Position numbers and translations under genes: made by a program. This document shows, in pieces, positions 17,101 to 25,482 of a stretch of DNA of 64,000 nucleotides. The notes beneath the pieces are model-generated. The model saw nothing but the letters and a program-made list of their open reading frames with translations. It searched no databases and had not been told where the DNA came from. Origin of the DNA: Paenibacillus xylanilyticus (GTDB lineage Bacteria; Bacillota; Bacilli; Paenibacillales; Paenibacillaceae); the NCBI RefSeq assembly GCF_009664365.1, contig NZ_CP044310.1, positions 3,979,001 to 4,043,000 on the forward strand, given 5' to 3'. The stretch's first letter is position 1, and each line of letters starts with the position of its first letter.

Positions 17101-17601
17101 GGTATCCTGCGAAGTTTCAAGCAGTAGCGCATCAACGCCTCCCTCAATTAAAGCGAGCGCTTGCTCGGAATAACTGTCGATGAGCTCCTGAAACGTTACG
17201 CCGCCCGTAACTGAGAGCGTCTTCGTTGTTGGTCCCATCGCACCTACCACATACCGTGGGGAATCTGGAGTCGAAAACCGATCTGCCGCAGCTCTCGCAA
17301 TGCGAGCAGCTTCGAGGTTAATCTCGCGGGCACGATCCTGGATATCATATTCGGCCAATACAACCGAAGTAGCTCCAAATGTATTGGTTTCGATTAAATC
17401 TGCACCAGCTTCCAGATATTCTTCATGAATGCGCTGGATGAGTTCTGGACGTGTAAGTACCAACATTTCATTACAGCCATCCAGATCCTCTCCGCCAAAA
17501 TCTGCACCAGTGAGATCAACTTGTTGAATCATGGTCCCCATCGCACCGTCGAGGATTAATATTCGTTGTTTTAATGCATCATGTAGACTAAGCTTATCCA
17601 A
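14161..17601 (-). CDS. metH: Cobalamin-dependent methionine synthase
   Basis: Transfers the methyl group of 5-methyltetrahydrofolate to homocysteine through cobalamin. Four modules are visible: a homocysteine domain (residues about 10-320, with ILDGAMGT and the zinc GGCCGT site), a pterin-binding domain (about 345-600, GERTNVLGSR), a cobalamin cap and B12 domain (about 640-870, with GDVHDIGKN supplying the cobalt-ligating His) and a C-terminal reactivation domain (about 900-1145, with RYSFGYPACPD-like sequence). The open frame begins at GTG 17610, but GGGGG lies eight bases before a TTG at 17601, so I prefer 17601; the difference is three residues. No cobalamin or SAM riboswitch is seen upstream. 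Confidence 0.96.
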   Translation of the reverse strand: MDKLSLHDALKQRILILDGAMGTMIQQVDLTGADFGGEDLDGCNEMLVLTRPELIQRIHEEYLEAGADLIETNTFGATSVVLAEYDIQDRAREINLEAARIARAAADRFSTPDSPRYVVGAMGPTTKTLSVTGGVTFQELIDSYSEQALALIEGGVDALLLETSQDTLNVKAGSIGIQQAFEQSGMKLPLMISGTIEPMGTTLAGQNIESFYISLEHLNPISVGLNCATGPEFMRDHIRSLSGMASVAVSCYPNAGLPDENGNYHESPDSLAQKIGAFAEQGWLNIAGGCCGTTPAHIRAMRDTLAKYPPREMNGAHPPALSGIDPVYIEQDNRPYMVGERTNVLGSRKFKRLIVEGKYEEASEIARAQVKNGAHVVDVCVQDPDREEAEDMEKFLELVVKKVKVPLMIDTTDAKVIDLALQYSQGKAIINSINLEDGEEKFELVTPLIHKYGGAVVVGTIDERGQAISREDKLEVAKRSYDLLVNKYGLKAEDLIFDTLVFPVGTGDEQYIGSAKETIEGIRVIKEAMPECHTILGISNISFGLPEAGREVLNSVFLYECTKAGLDYAIVNTEKLERYASIPEEERRLSEELLYNTNDETLAAFVAAFRNKKVEKKEKISNLSLEERLASYVVEGSKEGLLPDLEQALAKYSALEVINGPLMQGMEEVGRLFNNNELIVAEVLQSAEVMKASVAYLEQFMEKNETSVKGKIILATVKGDVHDIGKNLVEIILSNNGYRIINLGIKVPPERIIEAYREEKVDAIGLSGLLVKSAQQMIVTAQDLRTAGIDVPIMVGGAALTRKFTKNRIRPEYDGMVVYAKDAMDGLDLANKLMNPASREVMQLEMEAEKEADASSAETVKPLPELTRVERSDIAIDNPVLVPPDLERHTLRNYPLSHILPYVNMQMLLGHHLGLRGSVEQLLASGDPKATDLKAVVDGIMQEAVRDGIIQAHAMYRFFPAQSSGNSIIIYDPEDTSNILHTFTFPRQKVEPFLCLSDFLKPVESGEMDYVGFMVVTAGHGVRELSTAWKEQGDYLRSHALQSVALEVAEGLAERVHHMMRDIWGFPDPANMTMKQRHGARYQGIRVSFGYPACPDLEDQGPLFKLMQPEDIGVELTEGFMMEPEASVSAMVFSHPQAKYFNVEKA

Positions 17602-17631
17602 TAACTTCACCCCCGCAAAACGTTAAATCTT

Positions 17632-17659
17632 AGTTTAACAGAAACTTACTTATTGTGAA
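17632..17659 (-). promoter_or_regulatory. Candidate metH promoter
   Basis: On the minus strand TTCACA (17654-17659) and TAAACT (17632-17637) are 16 bases apart, upstream of metH and back to back with the mtnD promoter. Both boxes are imperfect. Confidence 0.4.
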
Positions 17660-17717
17660 AGATCGGTTTTATTCAGCTGTATGGCGGGTTTCAGACGATT
17701 AAGGTCGAATTTGCGAA

Positions 17718-17746
17718 TCGACAAAAGGGTAGACATCCGATATAAT
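17718..17746 (+). promoter_or_regulatory. mtnD promoter
   Basis: TCGACA (17718-17723) and TATAAT (17741-17746) with 17 bases between them, a near-consensus sigma-A promoter 34 bases before the mtnD start codon. Confidence 0.75.
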
Positions 17747-17780
17747 ATCTATTAAACCAAGTGGAAAAGAGGGAAAGAAC

Positions 17781-18326
17781 ATGGCTGAAATTGTGATCAG
17801 AAATACGAACGAACGTATCACTGGAGACGAAAATGTTCGAAATTTCTTGGACAAATATGAAGTACTCTATGAAAAATGGGATGCATCCAAATTAAGTGCT
17901 GAATTGCAAAATAACTTTGGATTAACTGATGATCAGAAAAACCAGGTTTTGGAAACCTTTGATTATGAAATCAAAGACCTTGCTGCACGTCGCGGATATC
18001 AAATCTGGGATGTCATCACCCTCTCCGAACAAACGCCAGATATCGAAGAAAAATTGGCCAAGTTCGAGGAAATCCACACCCATGCCGAAGATGAAATCCG
18101 TGCTATTGTTGCCGGTAAAGGGATCTTTGTTATCAAAGGAACAGATGATGTCGGTTACTTTAATGTAGAATTGTCTCCTGGAGACGTCATTTCCGTACCC
18201 GAAAACACGCCGCACTTCTTCACTTTGATGGAGAACAAACAGATTATTGCTGTCCGTCTCTTTATCGAAAAAGACGGCTGGGTTGCTGACCCGTACCCGG
18301 ATCCTACTTTTATTAAGCAGGCCTAA
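17781..18326 (+). CDS. mtnD: Acireductone dioxygenase (cupin)
   Basis: Methionine-salvage enzyme that oxidises the acireductone intermediate to the keto-acid precursor of methionine, using Ni or Fe. It is a 181-residue single cupin. The metal set is HTHAEDE (the two His and Glu, about residues 94-100) and HFF (about residue 138). These match the ARD family. The start follows GAGGGAAAGAAC. It stands alone, not in an mtn operon, but is divergent from metH, so two methionine-producing genes share one control region. Confidence 0.88.
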   Translation: MAEIVIRNTNERITGDENVRNFLDKYEVLYEKWDASKLSAELQNNFGLTDDQKNQVLETFDYEIKDLAARRGYQIWDVITLSEQTPDIEEKLAKFEEIHTHAEDEIRAIVAGKGIFVIKGTDDVGYFNVELSPGDVISVPENTPHFFTLMENKQIIAVRLFIEKDGWVADPYPDPTFIKQA

Positions 18327-18355
18327 TCGTTATATTACGAATATCATTCATTCAA

Positions 18356-18385
18356 CAAACCCCTGTCCATTTGAACAGGGGTTTG
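18356..18385. terminator. Convergent terminator between mtnD and the GntR gene
   Basis: A perfect 11-bp stem, CAAACCCCTGT with ACAGGGGTTTG, around CCATTTGA-type loop bases. It sits between the ends of mtnD (+) and the GntR gene (-) and can serve both. Flanking T-runs are short. Confidence 0.75.
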
Positions 18386-18419
18386 TTGCGGTTTGGATCA
18401 TTATACAACAATAGATTAA

Positions 18420-19094
18420 TTATATGAAATAATGAGGATACTTTGCTTTGACCGTCTCCTGTTCAACGACGACAAGTCTAAGGTGAGCTTCCATCACCTT
18501 CATCGCTTGTTCTGTTTGGCGCTCCTTGATGAGCTGGTAGATTTCCTTGTGTTGGGAGATAATAATTTCGGAATTAATGTCATCGGACAAGCGAAGGATA
18601 CGCAGACGATTAAACGGAATGTTAAGCTGCTGAAGCATTTTCCACGTTCTCATCTTTCCAGTTCCCTGAAACAGGATCTGATGAAACTCCTCATCCAGCT
18701 CAAACAGTCGATAGAAGTTATTCTTATCCATGCACACTTCCTGCATAGCGATATTGGTTTCCAATCTGAATTTGAATTCTTCTGCAAATGAGGCACATGC
18801 CAGCGCTACAATTTCCTTTTCTATTTTTTCTCGCATAAATCTGCCTTCTTCCACATGCTCCAGATTAATATGCGAGACGATTGTTCCACTCTGCGGAATA
18901 ATATCCAAAAGTTCCTCTTCAGCAAGCTTCATGAAAGCTTCGCGAACTGGAGTTCTGCTGACCTCAAGTTCGTCCGCTATTTCTTTCTCTGAAATCTTCG
19001 TACCAGGCTCAAGCTCAAGGTGCAAAATTCTTTCCTTTATCAGCTCGTATGAATAAGCCCGGGTCGAACCTCTAATCTTTTGATTAAGTGACAT
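18420..19094 (-). CDS. GntR-family regulator, FadR/FCD type
   Basis: 224 residues. The N-terminal winged helix (about residues 12-75) has the family signature LEPGTKISEKEIADELEVSR followed by TPVREAFMKL. The C-terminal part is all-helical, like the FCD ligand-binding domain (about residues 85-215). It lies downstream of the sugar ABC transporter genes on the same strand, separated by an inverted repeat, and may control them. The ligand is unknown. Confidence 0.87.
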   Translation of the reverse strand: MSLNQKIRGSTRAYSYELIKERILHLELEPGTKISEKEIADELEVSRTPVREAFMKLAEEELLDIIPQSGTIVSHINLEHVEEGRFMREKIEKEIVALACASFAEEFKFRLETNIAMQEVCMDKNNFYRLFELDEEFHQILFQGTGKMRTWKMLQQLNIPFNRLRILRLSDDINSEIIISQHKEIYQLIKERQTEQAMKVMEAHLRLVVVEQETVKAKYPHYFI

Positions 19095-19140
19095 TCCTTA
19101 ACCTCTTCCTCTCAGCCGTATTCATTCATCTTAGCATAAA

Positions 19141-19176
19141 TTGCCGTTTCACTAAAATGAGCTCAGCGAAACGGCA
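19141..19176 (-). terminator. Inverted repeat after the solute-binding protein gene
   Basis: TTGCCGTTTC at 19141-19150 pairs with GAAACGGCAA at 19167-19176, with extra pairing inside. On the minus strand it is followed by a short TTTATG. It probably ends or attenuates transcription between the transporter operon and the GntR gene. Confidence 0.6.
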
Positions 19177-19200
19177 ATCGTTTAAACTTTGTCTATCATG

Positions 19201-20832
19201 TTACTGCTGTTTGTTCTCTTTATACTTTTTGTACGTATCGTTGGAAATCTGCAAGTACTGAGACAACCCTTGTCCTTCCAATTCCTGTACAAATGCATCG
19301 AACTCGTCAAGACTGCGTTCACCCAGAATAAATTTAAGGGTATTTTGGTCCGAGTAGTCCTTAAGTGGAGTACTAAGCAATGTCACCTGTTCACGGTCAA
19401 GATCTGAGTACGGGATTGGAGGTTCAGCAGGAATAACTTCCTTGGTATCCTTCATGTCCTGCTGGAATTTCAATTCTTCTTCACTAAACATGGAGTGCAG
19501 CAGATCTGTTGTTCCACCGTAAGCAAACACGCCACCAGAGAAACCGTAATCAATACGCAGATCTTTTGTGCCTTTAGGATTCAATCCATTATAGTTCACA
19601 TCATCCGCAAGCTTGCGAACCCCATCCTGTTTCGTGTAGGTCTCTCCTTCAAATCCCCATTTGGCGAATTCCTGTCCTTCATCACTGTAGTATAACCAGT
19701 CAATAAATTGCATTGTTGCTTTGAAATTTTCACTATCTTTGATTTTACCGGAAATCATGACACCGTTTTCAAGTCTCGATCCAGACATTAATTGTCCTTT
19801 CGGACCACCCGGAACCGTAATTTTAGCAATGGAGAATTTTCCTTCACCCAACGTTTTATTCATATCATTGCGATGCAGCACTAACGTTTGAGAGTTACCG
19901 TTAATGATAAACGACTTGCCAGAGACAAATTTTTGTGTCGCTTGATCATCATCTTGAGTGAAACTTTCCTTGTCCAGCAACCCTTCTGACACCATTTTGT
20001 TGAAGTAGGTCAGCATTTCTTTGTACTCAGGAGTAGTGGATGTATATACGAATTCATCCTTGTCTTCCTTATACGTAAGACCATTGCCGAAACCCCAACC
20101 GCCCTTGGTTCCAAAACCAGCAGCCGCAATATTTAATGTACTGTTAAATTCAAATCGGTCCGAGAACGGAATCGAATCTGGGTAGATCTCTTTCAACTTC
20201 TTGGCAGCATCATATAGTTCATCCCATGTCGTTGGGATAGGAATGTTGTTTTCCTCGAAGACATCCGTTCTAACAATCAGTGTATAGTCTGGCCATACTT
20301 CTTCATGCAAACCAGGGAGAACATAATACTTCCCATCTTCCTGACGGAGACTCTCCAGTTCATCCTCAAGTCCCCATTTCTCTATCTTGTCCTTGAAATT
20401 AGGCATCAAGTCAACATAGTCACTTACGGGTAATATGGCTCCAGAAGATACGAAGGCAGATTCTTCACCCGGATAGGTTTTAGGGATTACGAGAGGTGCA
20501 TCTCCCGAACTAATCAAAAGAGATCTTTTTTGCGGATAGTCAGACATCGGTACAATGGTAGGATCCAAGGTCACACCCGTCAGCTCGGTGATTTTTTGGA
20601 AAAGCAACCAATCTTTCTTGTATGGATAAGCTGGCTGATCACTATAAAGTATGGATAAGTTGAATGGCTCCGAGGCTTTAAACGTGTCACCCACTCCGTA
20701 GGACTCCATAGCCCCTTTGGATTCAGGTTCGGCCTTCTCGGTTCCCGCTCCGCTGCTGCATGCTGCCAAAACGACACTCATCATTGTTGCCAAAACCATC
20801 TTGCCTACAAGCTTGCGTGGTCTCTTTTTCAT
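19201..20832 (-). CDS. Extracellular solute-binding lipoprotein, LplA-like
   Basis: Binds an oligosaccharide or related solute outside the membrane and delivers it to the two permeases encoded upstream. The ATG at 20832 (MKKRPRKL) is preferred, with AGGGGG eight bases upstream; this gives 543 residues. A lipoprotein signal peptide is clear: basic start, hydrophobic core, lipobox LAAC with the modified Cys near residue 25. The mature part has the large two-lobed family-1 solute-binding layout (YWTNYK-like aromatic residues, a late WLYYSDEGQEF). Third gene of the transporter operon. No ATPase is encoded here, so a shared MsmX-type ATPase is likely. Confidence 0.87.
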   Translation of the reverse strand: MKKRPRKLVGKMVLATMMSVVLAACSSGAGTEKAEPESKGAMESYGVGDTFKASEPFNLSILYSDQPAYPYKKDWLLFQKITELTGVTLDPTIVPMSDYPQKRSLLISSGDAPLVIPKTYPGEESAFVSSGAILPVSDYVDLMPNFKDKIEKWGLEDELESLRQEDGKYYVLPGLHEEVWPDYTLIVRTDVFEENNIPIPTTWDELYDAAKKLKEIYPDSIPFSDRFEFNSTLNIAAAGFGTKGGWGFGNGLTYKEDKDEFVYTSTTPEYKEMLTYFNKMVSEGLLDKESFTQDDDQATQKFVSGKSFIINGNSQTLVLHRNDMNKTLGEGKFSIAKITVPGGPKGQLMSGSRLENGVMISGKIKDSENFKATMQFIDWLYYSDEGQEFAKWGFEGETYTKQDGVRKLADDVNYNGLNPKGTKDLRIDYGFSGGVFAYGGTTDLLHSMFSEEELKFQQDMKDTKEVIPAEPPIPYSDLDREQVTLLSTPLKDYSDQNTLKFILGERSLDEFDAFVQELEGQGLSQYLQISNDTYKKYKENKQQ

Positions 20833-20902
20833 TCCATTGTCCCCCTGCATGTGGTTTAGATTGGCCTTGCGTCTAAGAGATGTTCACTATATGCACTTGG
20901 AA

Positions 20903-21772
20903 TTACTGCTTAACAGATCCCAACATGATACCGGTTACAAAGTATCTTTGCACAAACGGATAGATCGTAAGGATTGGAAGAATCGTAAGTACCATCGTTA
21001 CCGACTTGATATTGGCTGAGATTTGAGTCAAATTATCAGCCGACGCTCCAGCAGAAGCTCCTCCTGTTGCACCTGCAATCATGTTCCGCAGATAAATGGT
21101 CACAGGGAACAGTTCCTTTTTGTCGAGATACAGGAATGCCGGGAACCATGAGTTCCAGTGTCCCACTGCGTAGAACAGAACCATTGTAGCCATTACAGCC
21201 TTACTTAACGGCAATATGATACGAAGTAAAATACCATATGTGTTCAAACCATCGATGGCTGCAGCTTCCTCCAGCTCCTCGGGCATGTTTTCGAAAAATG
21301 ACTTCATAATTAACATGTTATAAATGCTGATGGCTCCAGGTACAACTAACGCCCACATCGTATTGTTCATGCCAAGGGAATTAATCAGGACATAGTTTGG
21401 AATCAATCCGCCACTGAAAAACATGGTGAACACGGCAAACATTGTCCAGAACTTGCGTCCCATTAATCTCCTTTTAGAAATCGCATACGCGAATATGGTT
21501 GTCATAAACATGGAGATCAACGTACCTACCACAGTGTAGATAACCGTATTTTTATAATTGGTCCAGAACATGCTGTCACGCGAGATGGTCTTGTAGGTTT
21601 CCACATTAAAACCGCGCGGGATGATGCTGACTTTCCCTGAATTGATATAGGATTCGCTACTGAAAGACTGTGCTACAACATTCAGGAATGGATAGAGTGT
21701 GATGAACACCACAAGCAGCAAAAAGATGGTGTTAAATACTTTGAAGACTTTGTATGATTTTGATTCCTGCAT
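20903..21772 (-). CDS. Carbohydrate ABC transporter permease, LplC/YtcP-like
   Basis: 289 residues with six predicted membrane segments and the EAA loop EELEEAAAIDGLNTYGILLR (about residues 178-198), which contacts the ATPase. The C-terminus FVQRYFVTGIMLGSVKQ is typical of the CUT1 LplC/YtcP group. It lies 12 bases after the partner permease gene. Confidence 0.9.
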   Translation of the reverse strand: MQESKSYKVFKVFNTIFLLLVVFITLYPFLNVVAQSFSSESYINSGKVSIIPRGFNVETYKTISRDSMFWTNYKNTVIYTVVGTLISMFMTTIFAYAISKRRLMGRKFWTMFAVFTMFFSGGLIPNYVLINSLGMNNTMWALVVPGAISIYNMLIMKSFFENMPEELEEAAAIDGLNTYGILLRIILPLSKAVMATMVLFYAVGHWNSWFPAFLYLDKKELFPVTIYLRNMIAGATGGASAGASADNLTQISANIKSVTMVLTILPILTIYPFVQRYFVTGIMLGSVKQ

Positions 21773-21784
21773 GTTATCCCTCCT

Positions 21785-22747
21785 TTACCACAAGCTTCGT
21801 TGTGTTAGTCTGCGTGAGATTGCATTTACTGAGAATACCAAGATCAGTCCGATGAGTGATTCGAATAATCCAATCGCAGTCGCGTAACTGAAGTTGCTGG
21901 ATTGCAAACCTACACGATACAGATAAGTGGAAATCACGTCCGATGTATCATAGATAAGCGGATTGTAAAGGAGGAGAATTTTCTCAAATCCAACAGCAAG
22001 AAAATTACCCATATTCAGAATTAACAAAGTAACAATCGTTGGCAAAATGCCTGGTATGGTTACATGGATCGTCTGTTTCCAGCGATTCGCACCGTCAATC
22101 CGTGCAGCTTCATACAAAGAATCATCGATTGTCGTTAATGCGGCAAGATACAAAATGGCTCCCCAGCCCATGCCTTGCCAAATTTCAGAGCTTATATAGA
22201 TCGTTCTGAACCATTCGGCGCGCTGCATAAAGGGAATATTGTCTCCAGTAAAGAATGCAACCAAGCCATTAATGGATCCATTCACTGCCGTTAGTTGCAA
22301 AATCATACCGGCTACGATAACGATCGATAAGAAATGTGGCAGATAGGATGCAGTCTGAACGAACTTTTTGAAGCGTTTACTTTTTACTTCATTCAAAAGC
22401 AGCGCAAAGATAATGGGAACCGGGAATGTGAAGAGTAATGCAAGCCCGCCCAGTATGAGTGTGTTTCCAAATACCTTCCAGAACGTTGGGTCTTGAACGA
22501 ACATCTGAAAATACCTTAACCCAACCCAAGTCTCACCAAAAATGCTGCCTCCCGGTACAAACCTTCTAAAGGCTATCACATTACCAATCATCGGTCCGTA
22601 TTTAAAAATAATCAGATAGATCACTGGAAGTATTAATAGTGAATACAGCTGCCAATCTTTGCGGAGTAAGGCTCCAGCCGTTCTTAACCTGCTTTCTTTG
22701 CGTAATGAGGTCATCGTAAGCGTGGTTTTAGCAGTTTCTGACTTCAT
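21785..22747 (-). CDS. Carbohydrate ABC transporter permease, LplB/YteP-like
   Basis: 320 residues, six membrane segments and an EAA loop (YEAARIDGANRWKQ, about residues 218-231) followed by the IPGILPTI helix. This is the LplB/YteP side of a CUT1 sugar transporter. First gene of the operon, with GGAGTGA about 9 bases before the ATG and a long untranslated upstream region. Confidence 0.9.
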   Translation of the reverse strand: MKSETAKTTLTMTSLRKESRLRTAGALLRKDWQLYSLLILPVIYLIIFKYGPMIGNVIAFRRFVPGGSIFGETWVGLRYFQMFVQDPTFWKVFGNTLILGGLALLFTFPVPIIFALLLNEVKSKRFKKFVQTASYLPHFLSIVIVAGMILQLTAVNGSINGLVAFFTGDNIPFMQRAEWFRTIYISSEIWQGMGWGAILYLAALTTIDDSLYEAARIDGANRWKQTIHVTIPGILPTIVTLLILNMGNFLAVGFEKILLLYNPLIYDTSDVISTYLYRVGLQSSNFSYATAIGLFESLIGLILVFSVNAISRRLTQRSLW

Positions 22748-23208
22748 ATCTGATTCACTCCGATCAAATAAACTTTATAAAATCAAAAGTACTTCATGAC
22801 AACTCCCATCTTCACTTCTTTCTATCGAAGACCTTGCAGAAAATTTCACCCCCACTGCATAATAGACACTCGGTAATGTAAGCGATATCAATTTAAACTA
22901 ATGTTAATGGATACACTTAGGTTCAGATTGTTATCTTATTGCTCAATCTCACGGGTACCTGTTGTATTCCAAAAATTAATATTTCCCAAAACTATGTAAA
23001 GCGCTTACAATATACATGAAAATAATAAAGCGATAGCTTCTGACTCCATAACCTGGATATGTCAAAAGTTAACTGCTTTAAGGATTCCCATACTAGTCAT
23101 ACTAGTATGTTAGTTATATTCTAAAACAGTGCTTCCTACATTTCAATACTTTTTTTATTTATTTTTGATATTTCTTCACTATACTGCTGTTATTAAGCTT
23201 CAAACAAA
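22748..23208 (-). other. Long gene-free control region upstream of the sugar transporter
   Basis: About 460 bases with no supportable coding frame. It is A/T-rich and holds a near-palindromic TGTAAAGCGCTTACA (22995-23009) and a repeated CATACTAGT (23089-23106). It presumably carries the transporter promoter and its carbohydrate-responsive operators. Confidence 0.6.
22995..23009 (-). promoter_or_regulatory. cre-like / LacI-family operator
   Basis: TGTAAAGCGCTTACA is an almost perfect palindrome. It resembles CcpA catabolite-response elements and LacI-family operators but has one extra central base compared with the 14-base cre consensus. It sits about 250 bases upstream of the transporter operon, consistent with carbon regulation. 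Confidence 0.5.
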
Positions 23209-23266
23209 CAAAAAAACATTGATACCCGTGAATGATTTTGCATCATTCACCCAGGCTATCAATGTT
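23209..23266 (-). terminator. Terminator after the HAD hydrolase gene
   Basis: On the minus strand AACATTGATA pairs with TATCAATGTT, enclosing GTGAATGAT/ATCATTCAC, and is followed by seven Ts (23210-23216). It ends transcription of the HAD gene that stops at 23298. Confidence 0.85.
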
Positions 23267-23297
23267 TTAAAATGCACCATTGTCAATTCTGAAATAA

Positions 23298-24098
23298 TCA
23301 GAAATTAGCAATAATACGATCTAATTCTGATAAGTGCTTAATCTCATGATCAGGTACATACGACTCCGAGTTCACTTTGTTCTCCCGATTAATCCAGACA
23401 GCCTGGATTCCTGCTGACAAAGCTCCGCGGATATCCGTCGTGAGTTTATCTCCAACCATCAAACCTTCTTCTGGTTTTACCCCAAGTTTGCTGAGTGCAT
23501 GTTCAAAGATAGACGGATCCGGTTTTCCTTTTCCAAAAGTACCCGAGATGATGATCTCATCGAAGAAAGGAGCCAGTTCAGGCACACCATCCAACTTCTC
23601 TTGCTGCAGAGCAGGACACCCATTCGTCAAGAGCAGCAGTTTGAATTTCCCCTGTAAGTGACGTAAAGTGTCCATTGTTTCCTCATATACATGAGGTCTG
23701 GATCTTCGCTCTGCTCCAAATTGCGAGGCAAGACGTTCAGCCAAATCTTCACGGTCCACTCCCAGCTTCAATAAGCCACGACGCCAGGACTCCTTACGAT
23801 ATACAGGGGCAAGCTGCTCCAATTGACGGAATTCCGGCTGGTCACCACCAGTAAAATTAGCCCAAAGTCCTTCAAACGGATTGATACCAATCATTTTGGT
23901 AAATGGAAAGGTTTCATATGATTCATATAGACTACGAGCTTCATTACGAACAGCTTCTTCCAATGCCTCAGCATCAACGCCGGTTTCTTGTGAAGCAAGC
24001 AGGCAAGTTTCGTGAAATGCTTCACGCACACTGCGTTCATCCCACAATAAAGTATCATCCAGGTCGAACAAAATCGCTTTTAATGCCATTCCGATCAT
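23298..24098 (-). CDS. HAD-superfamily hydrolase, YjjG/subfamily IA type
   Basis: 266 residues. Motif I is LFDLDDTLLWDE (about residues 10-21), motif II LLLTNGCP, motif III the Lys in GKGKPDPSIF, motif IV VGDKLTTDIRGA. The helical cap between motifs I and II marks subfamily I. Relatives include noncanonical-nucleotide 5'-nucleotidases such as YjjG; the substrate cannot be fixed from sequence. A second ATG three codons in (24089) is an alternative start. It follows the membrane-protein gene by 18 bases. Confidence 0.8.
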   Translation of the reverse strand: MIGMALKAILFDLDDTLLWDERSVREAFHETCLLASQETGVDAEALEEAVRNEARSLYESYETFPFTKMIGINPFEGLWANFTGGDQPEFRQLEQLAPVYRKESWRRGLLKLGVDREDLAERLASQFGAERRSRPHVYEETMDTLRHLQGKFKLLLLTNGCPALQQEKLDGVPELAPFFDEIIISGTFGKGKPDPSIFEHALSKLGVKPEEGLMVGDKLTTDIRGALSAGIQAVWINRENKVNSESYVPDHEIKHLSELDRIIANF

Positions 24099-24116
24099 CT
24101 TCCCCTTTGTGAATAA

Positions 24117-24629
24117 TTACTTTTTCTCGTCTGTTTCTACAGTAATCTGATGTGCTTTGGCAAATTTCAGAAGTCGTTCAGTAATGGCATCTGTGTCATA
24201 GCGGTTCAACAGTTTAGTGAACACCCATCTTTTGCCACGGCTGTTATGTTCGATAACTACCGTTCCCTGCTCAAATCTAAACTTAACGATGTCATCTACT
24301 CCAATGGAGCGTTCCCGATTCCCTTTGGTTGTTATAATCCGGTTGCTCCCGATTTTAATGTAAGGACGACGAAGCATAAAAATCACAGCCAAAAACACAT
24401 ACAAAAGCATCGTTACCCAGTCCCATGTTGTCATCGGAGCTTTAACAAGAAATGTGCTCATAAACAGATACAAAAACGCAAGTCCAATGAGGAAAATAGG
24501 AAACAGAAGACTGCGTCCTTTGAAAATGTCCTCACCGGGCGTACCCGAAATCGGTTGACCATTTTTTTTGCGTTGCTGATTCAACTGCTTTGAATTTTTC
24601 CGAACCGTTCTCTCGAACGAACGAGCCAT
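24117..24629 (-). CDS. Uncharacterised two-helix membrane protein
   Basis: I do not recognise this gene. The 170-residue protein has a basic N-terminus (residues 1-35), two hydrophobic segments (about 40-62 and 68-88), then a soluble C-terminal part rich in beta-type residues with IVKFRFEQGTVVIEHN. That tail resembles a small PH-like or bPH domain attached to two helices, but this is a weak impression. GGGGG lies seven bases before the ATG. It is immediately upstream of the HAD gene. Confidence 0.65.
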   Translation of the reverse strand: MARSFERTVRKNSKQLNQQRKKNGQPISGTPGEDIFKGRSLLFPIFLIGLAFLYLFMSTFLVKAPMTTWDWVTMLLYVFLAVIFMLRRPYIKIGSNRIITTKGNRERSIGVDDIVKFRFEQGTVVIEHNSRGKRWVFTKLLNRYDTDAITERLLKFAKAHQITVETDEKK

Positions 24630-24721
24630 GAGAATCCCCCTTATGTCATCTTTGTATCGGCTTACAAAAATCGTAAACCGACATTCCCCCTATAAATTTG
24701 CATTCTCAAAATAAAAGGAAG

Positions 24722-24754
24722 AAACCTAAATATCATAATGATATCTTTAGGTTT
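24722..24754 (-). terminator. Terminator after the DUF896 gene
   Basis: AAACCTAAA pairs with TTTAGGTTT around a self-complementary TATCATAATGATA. It starts two bases after the DUF896 stop. Confidence 0.75.
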
Positions 24755-24756
24755 CC

Positions 24757-24966
24757 TTAGTGTTTGAGTTTGCCTTGGTGGCCTTGATCTTTCTCATCAT
24801 CTACAATTTCAATGGAATCCAGTTGCTGTCTGAAGTTGCTGCGGATGTTGTTTAAGTAAATTTCTCTAAGTTTAGCACGTTCGGCAAGTTCTTCCTCTGA
24901 AAGTCCAGTGGACTTTTGTTTACGAGCCAATTCGTTAATGCGTGCTACCAGGCTATCTATATCCAA
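24757..24966 (-). CDS. ynzC: DUF896 / YnzC family protein
   Basis: A small helical protein of the SOS-linked yneA-yneB-ynzC group in Bacillus. The open frame starts at a TTG at 24981 that is inside the ribosome binding site. A second TTG at 24966 has GGAGG eight bases upstream and gives MDIDSLVARINELARKQ, the proper family N-terminus, and 69 residues. The middle LSEEELAERAKLREIYL helix is the family hallmark. It lies downstream of yneA on the same strand. Molecular function unknown. Confidence 0.85.
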   Translation of the reverse strand: MDIDSLVARINELARKQKSTGLSEEELAERAKLREIYLNNIRSNFRQQLDSIEIVDDEKDQGHQGKLKH

Positions 24967-25062
24967 TCTTGTCCCCTCCAAAAATACAAAGTCATACTAA
25001 CTTTGACATGATCGAGGCGGCTTGTCAAGGCTGCTACTTACTCGCTCGAATGAATCATGGTA

Positions 25063-25440
25063 TTAACGTGTAAACTGAGGCAAAATCAGGACTTGTCCAG
25101 CTTGAATTGAAGTGGTTTGAAGCTGATTCACTTTCTTAATTGCTTCTATATATATACGCGTATCCATATTTTCCGGTTTATGCTCCAATGACACGCTCCA
25201 CAGCGTTTCACCCTGGGACACTGCTATTTTGCTGCCAGGAAGAACATTATTCTCGTCTCCTGCAAACACAGTCAATACAGTGCTGCAGCCAATAAATATA
25301 ATTAATGATGCCATAATCATCTTTAACATCCATGTTGGCATCTTAGCTTTTGCAAACCAGTTCTTAAAGTTACCTATGTTAGACTTGACCGCTTCCGAGT
25401 TCACCGGTTCGTAAATACTTTGATAAGTGGAATATCTCAT
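25063..25440 (-). CDS. yneA: YneA-like SOS cell-division suppressor with LysM domain
   Basis: 125 residues: a cytoplasmic N-terminus, one membrane segment (about residues 39-60, MLKMIMASLIIFIGCSTVLTV), then a LysM domain (about 72-123, VSQGETLWSVSLEH...IQAGQVLILP). This is the layout of YneA, which delays septation when DNA is damaged. The gene is divergent from lexA and has LexA boxes in its promoter. GGAGG lies ten bases before the ATG. YneB is absent between yneA and ynzC. Confidence 0.85.
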   Translation of the reverse strand: MRYSTYQSIYEPVNSEAVKSNIGNFKNWFAKAKMPTWMLKMIMASLIIFIGCSTVLTVFAGDENNVLPGSKIAVSQGETLWSVSLEHKPENMDTRIYIEAIKKVNQLQTTSIQAGQVLILPQFTR

Positions 25441-25482
25441 AATTTATCGTCCTCCAAACGTTTGTTCCTATCTGTTAAAATC

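Noticed and set aside
17611..17780. SAM or cobalamin riboswitch ahead of metH
   Set aside because: The 170-bp divergent region shows neither the SAM-I nor the cobalamin core and is filled by two opposing promoters.
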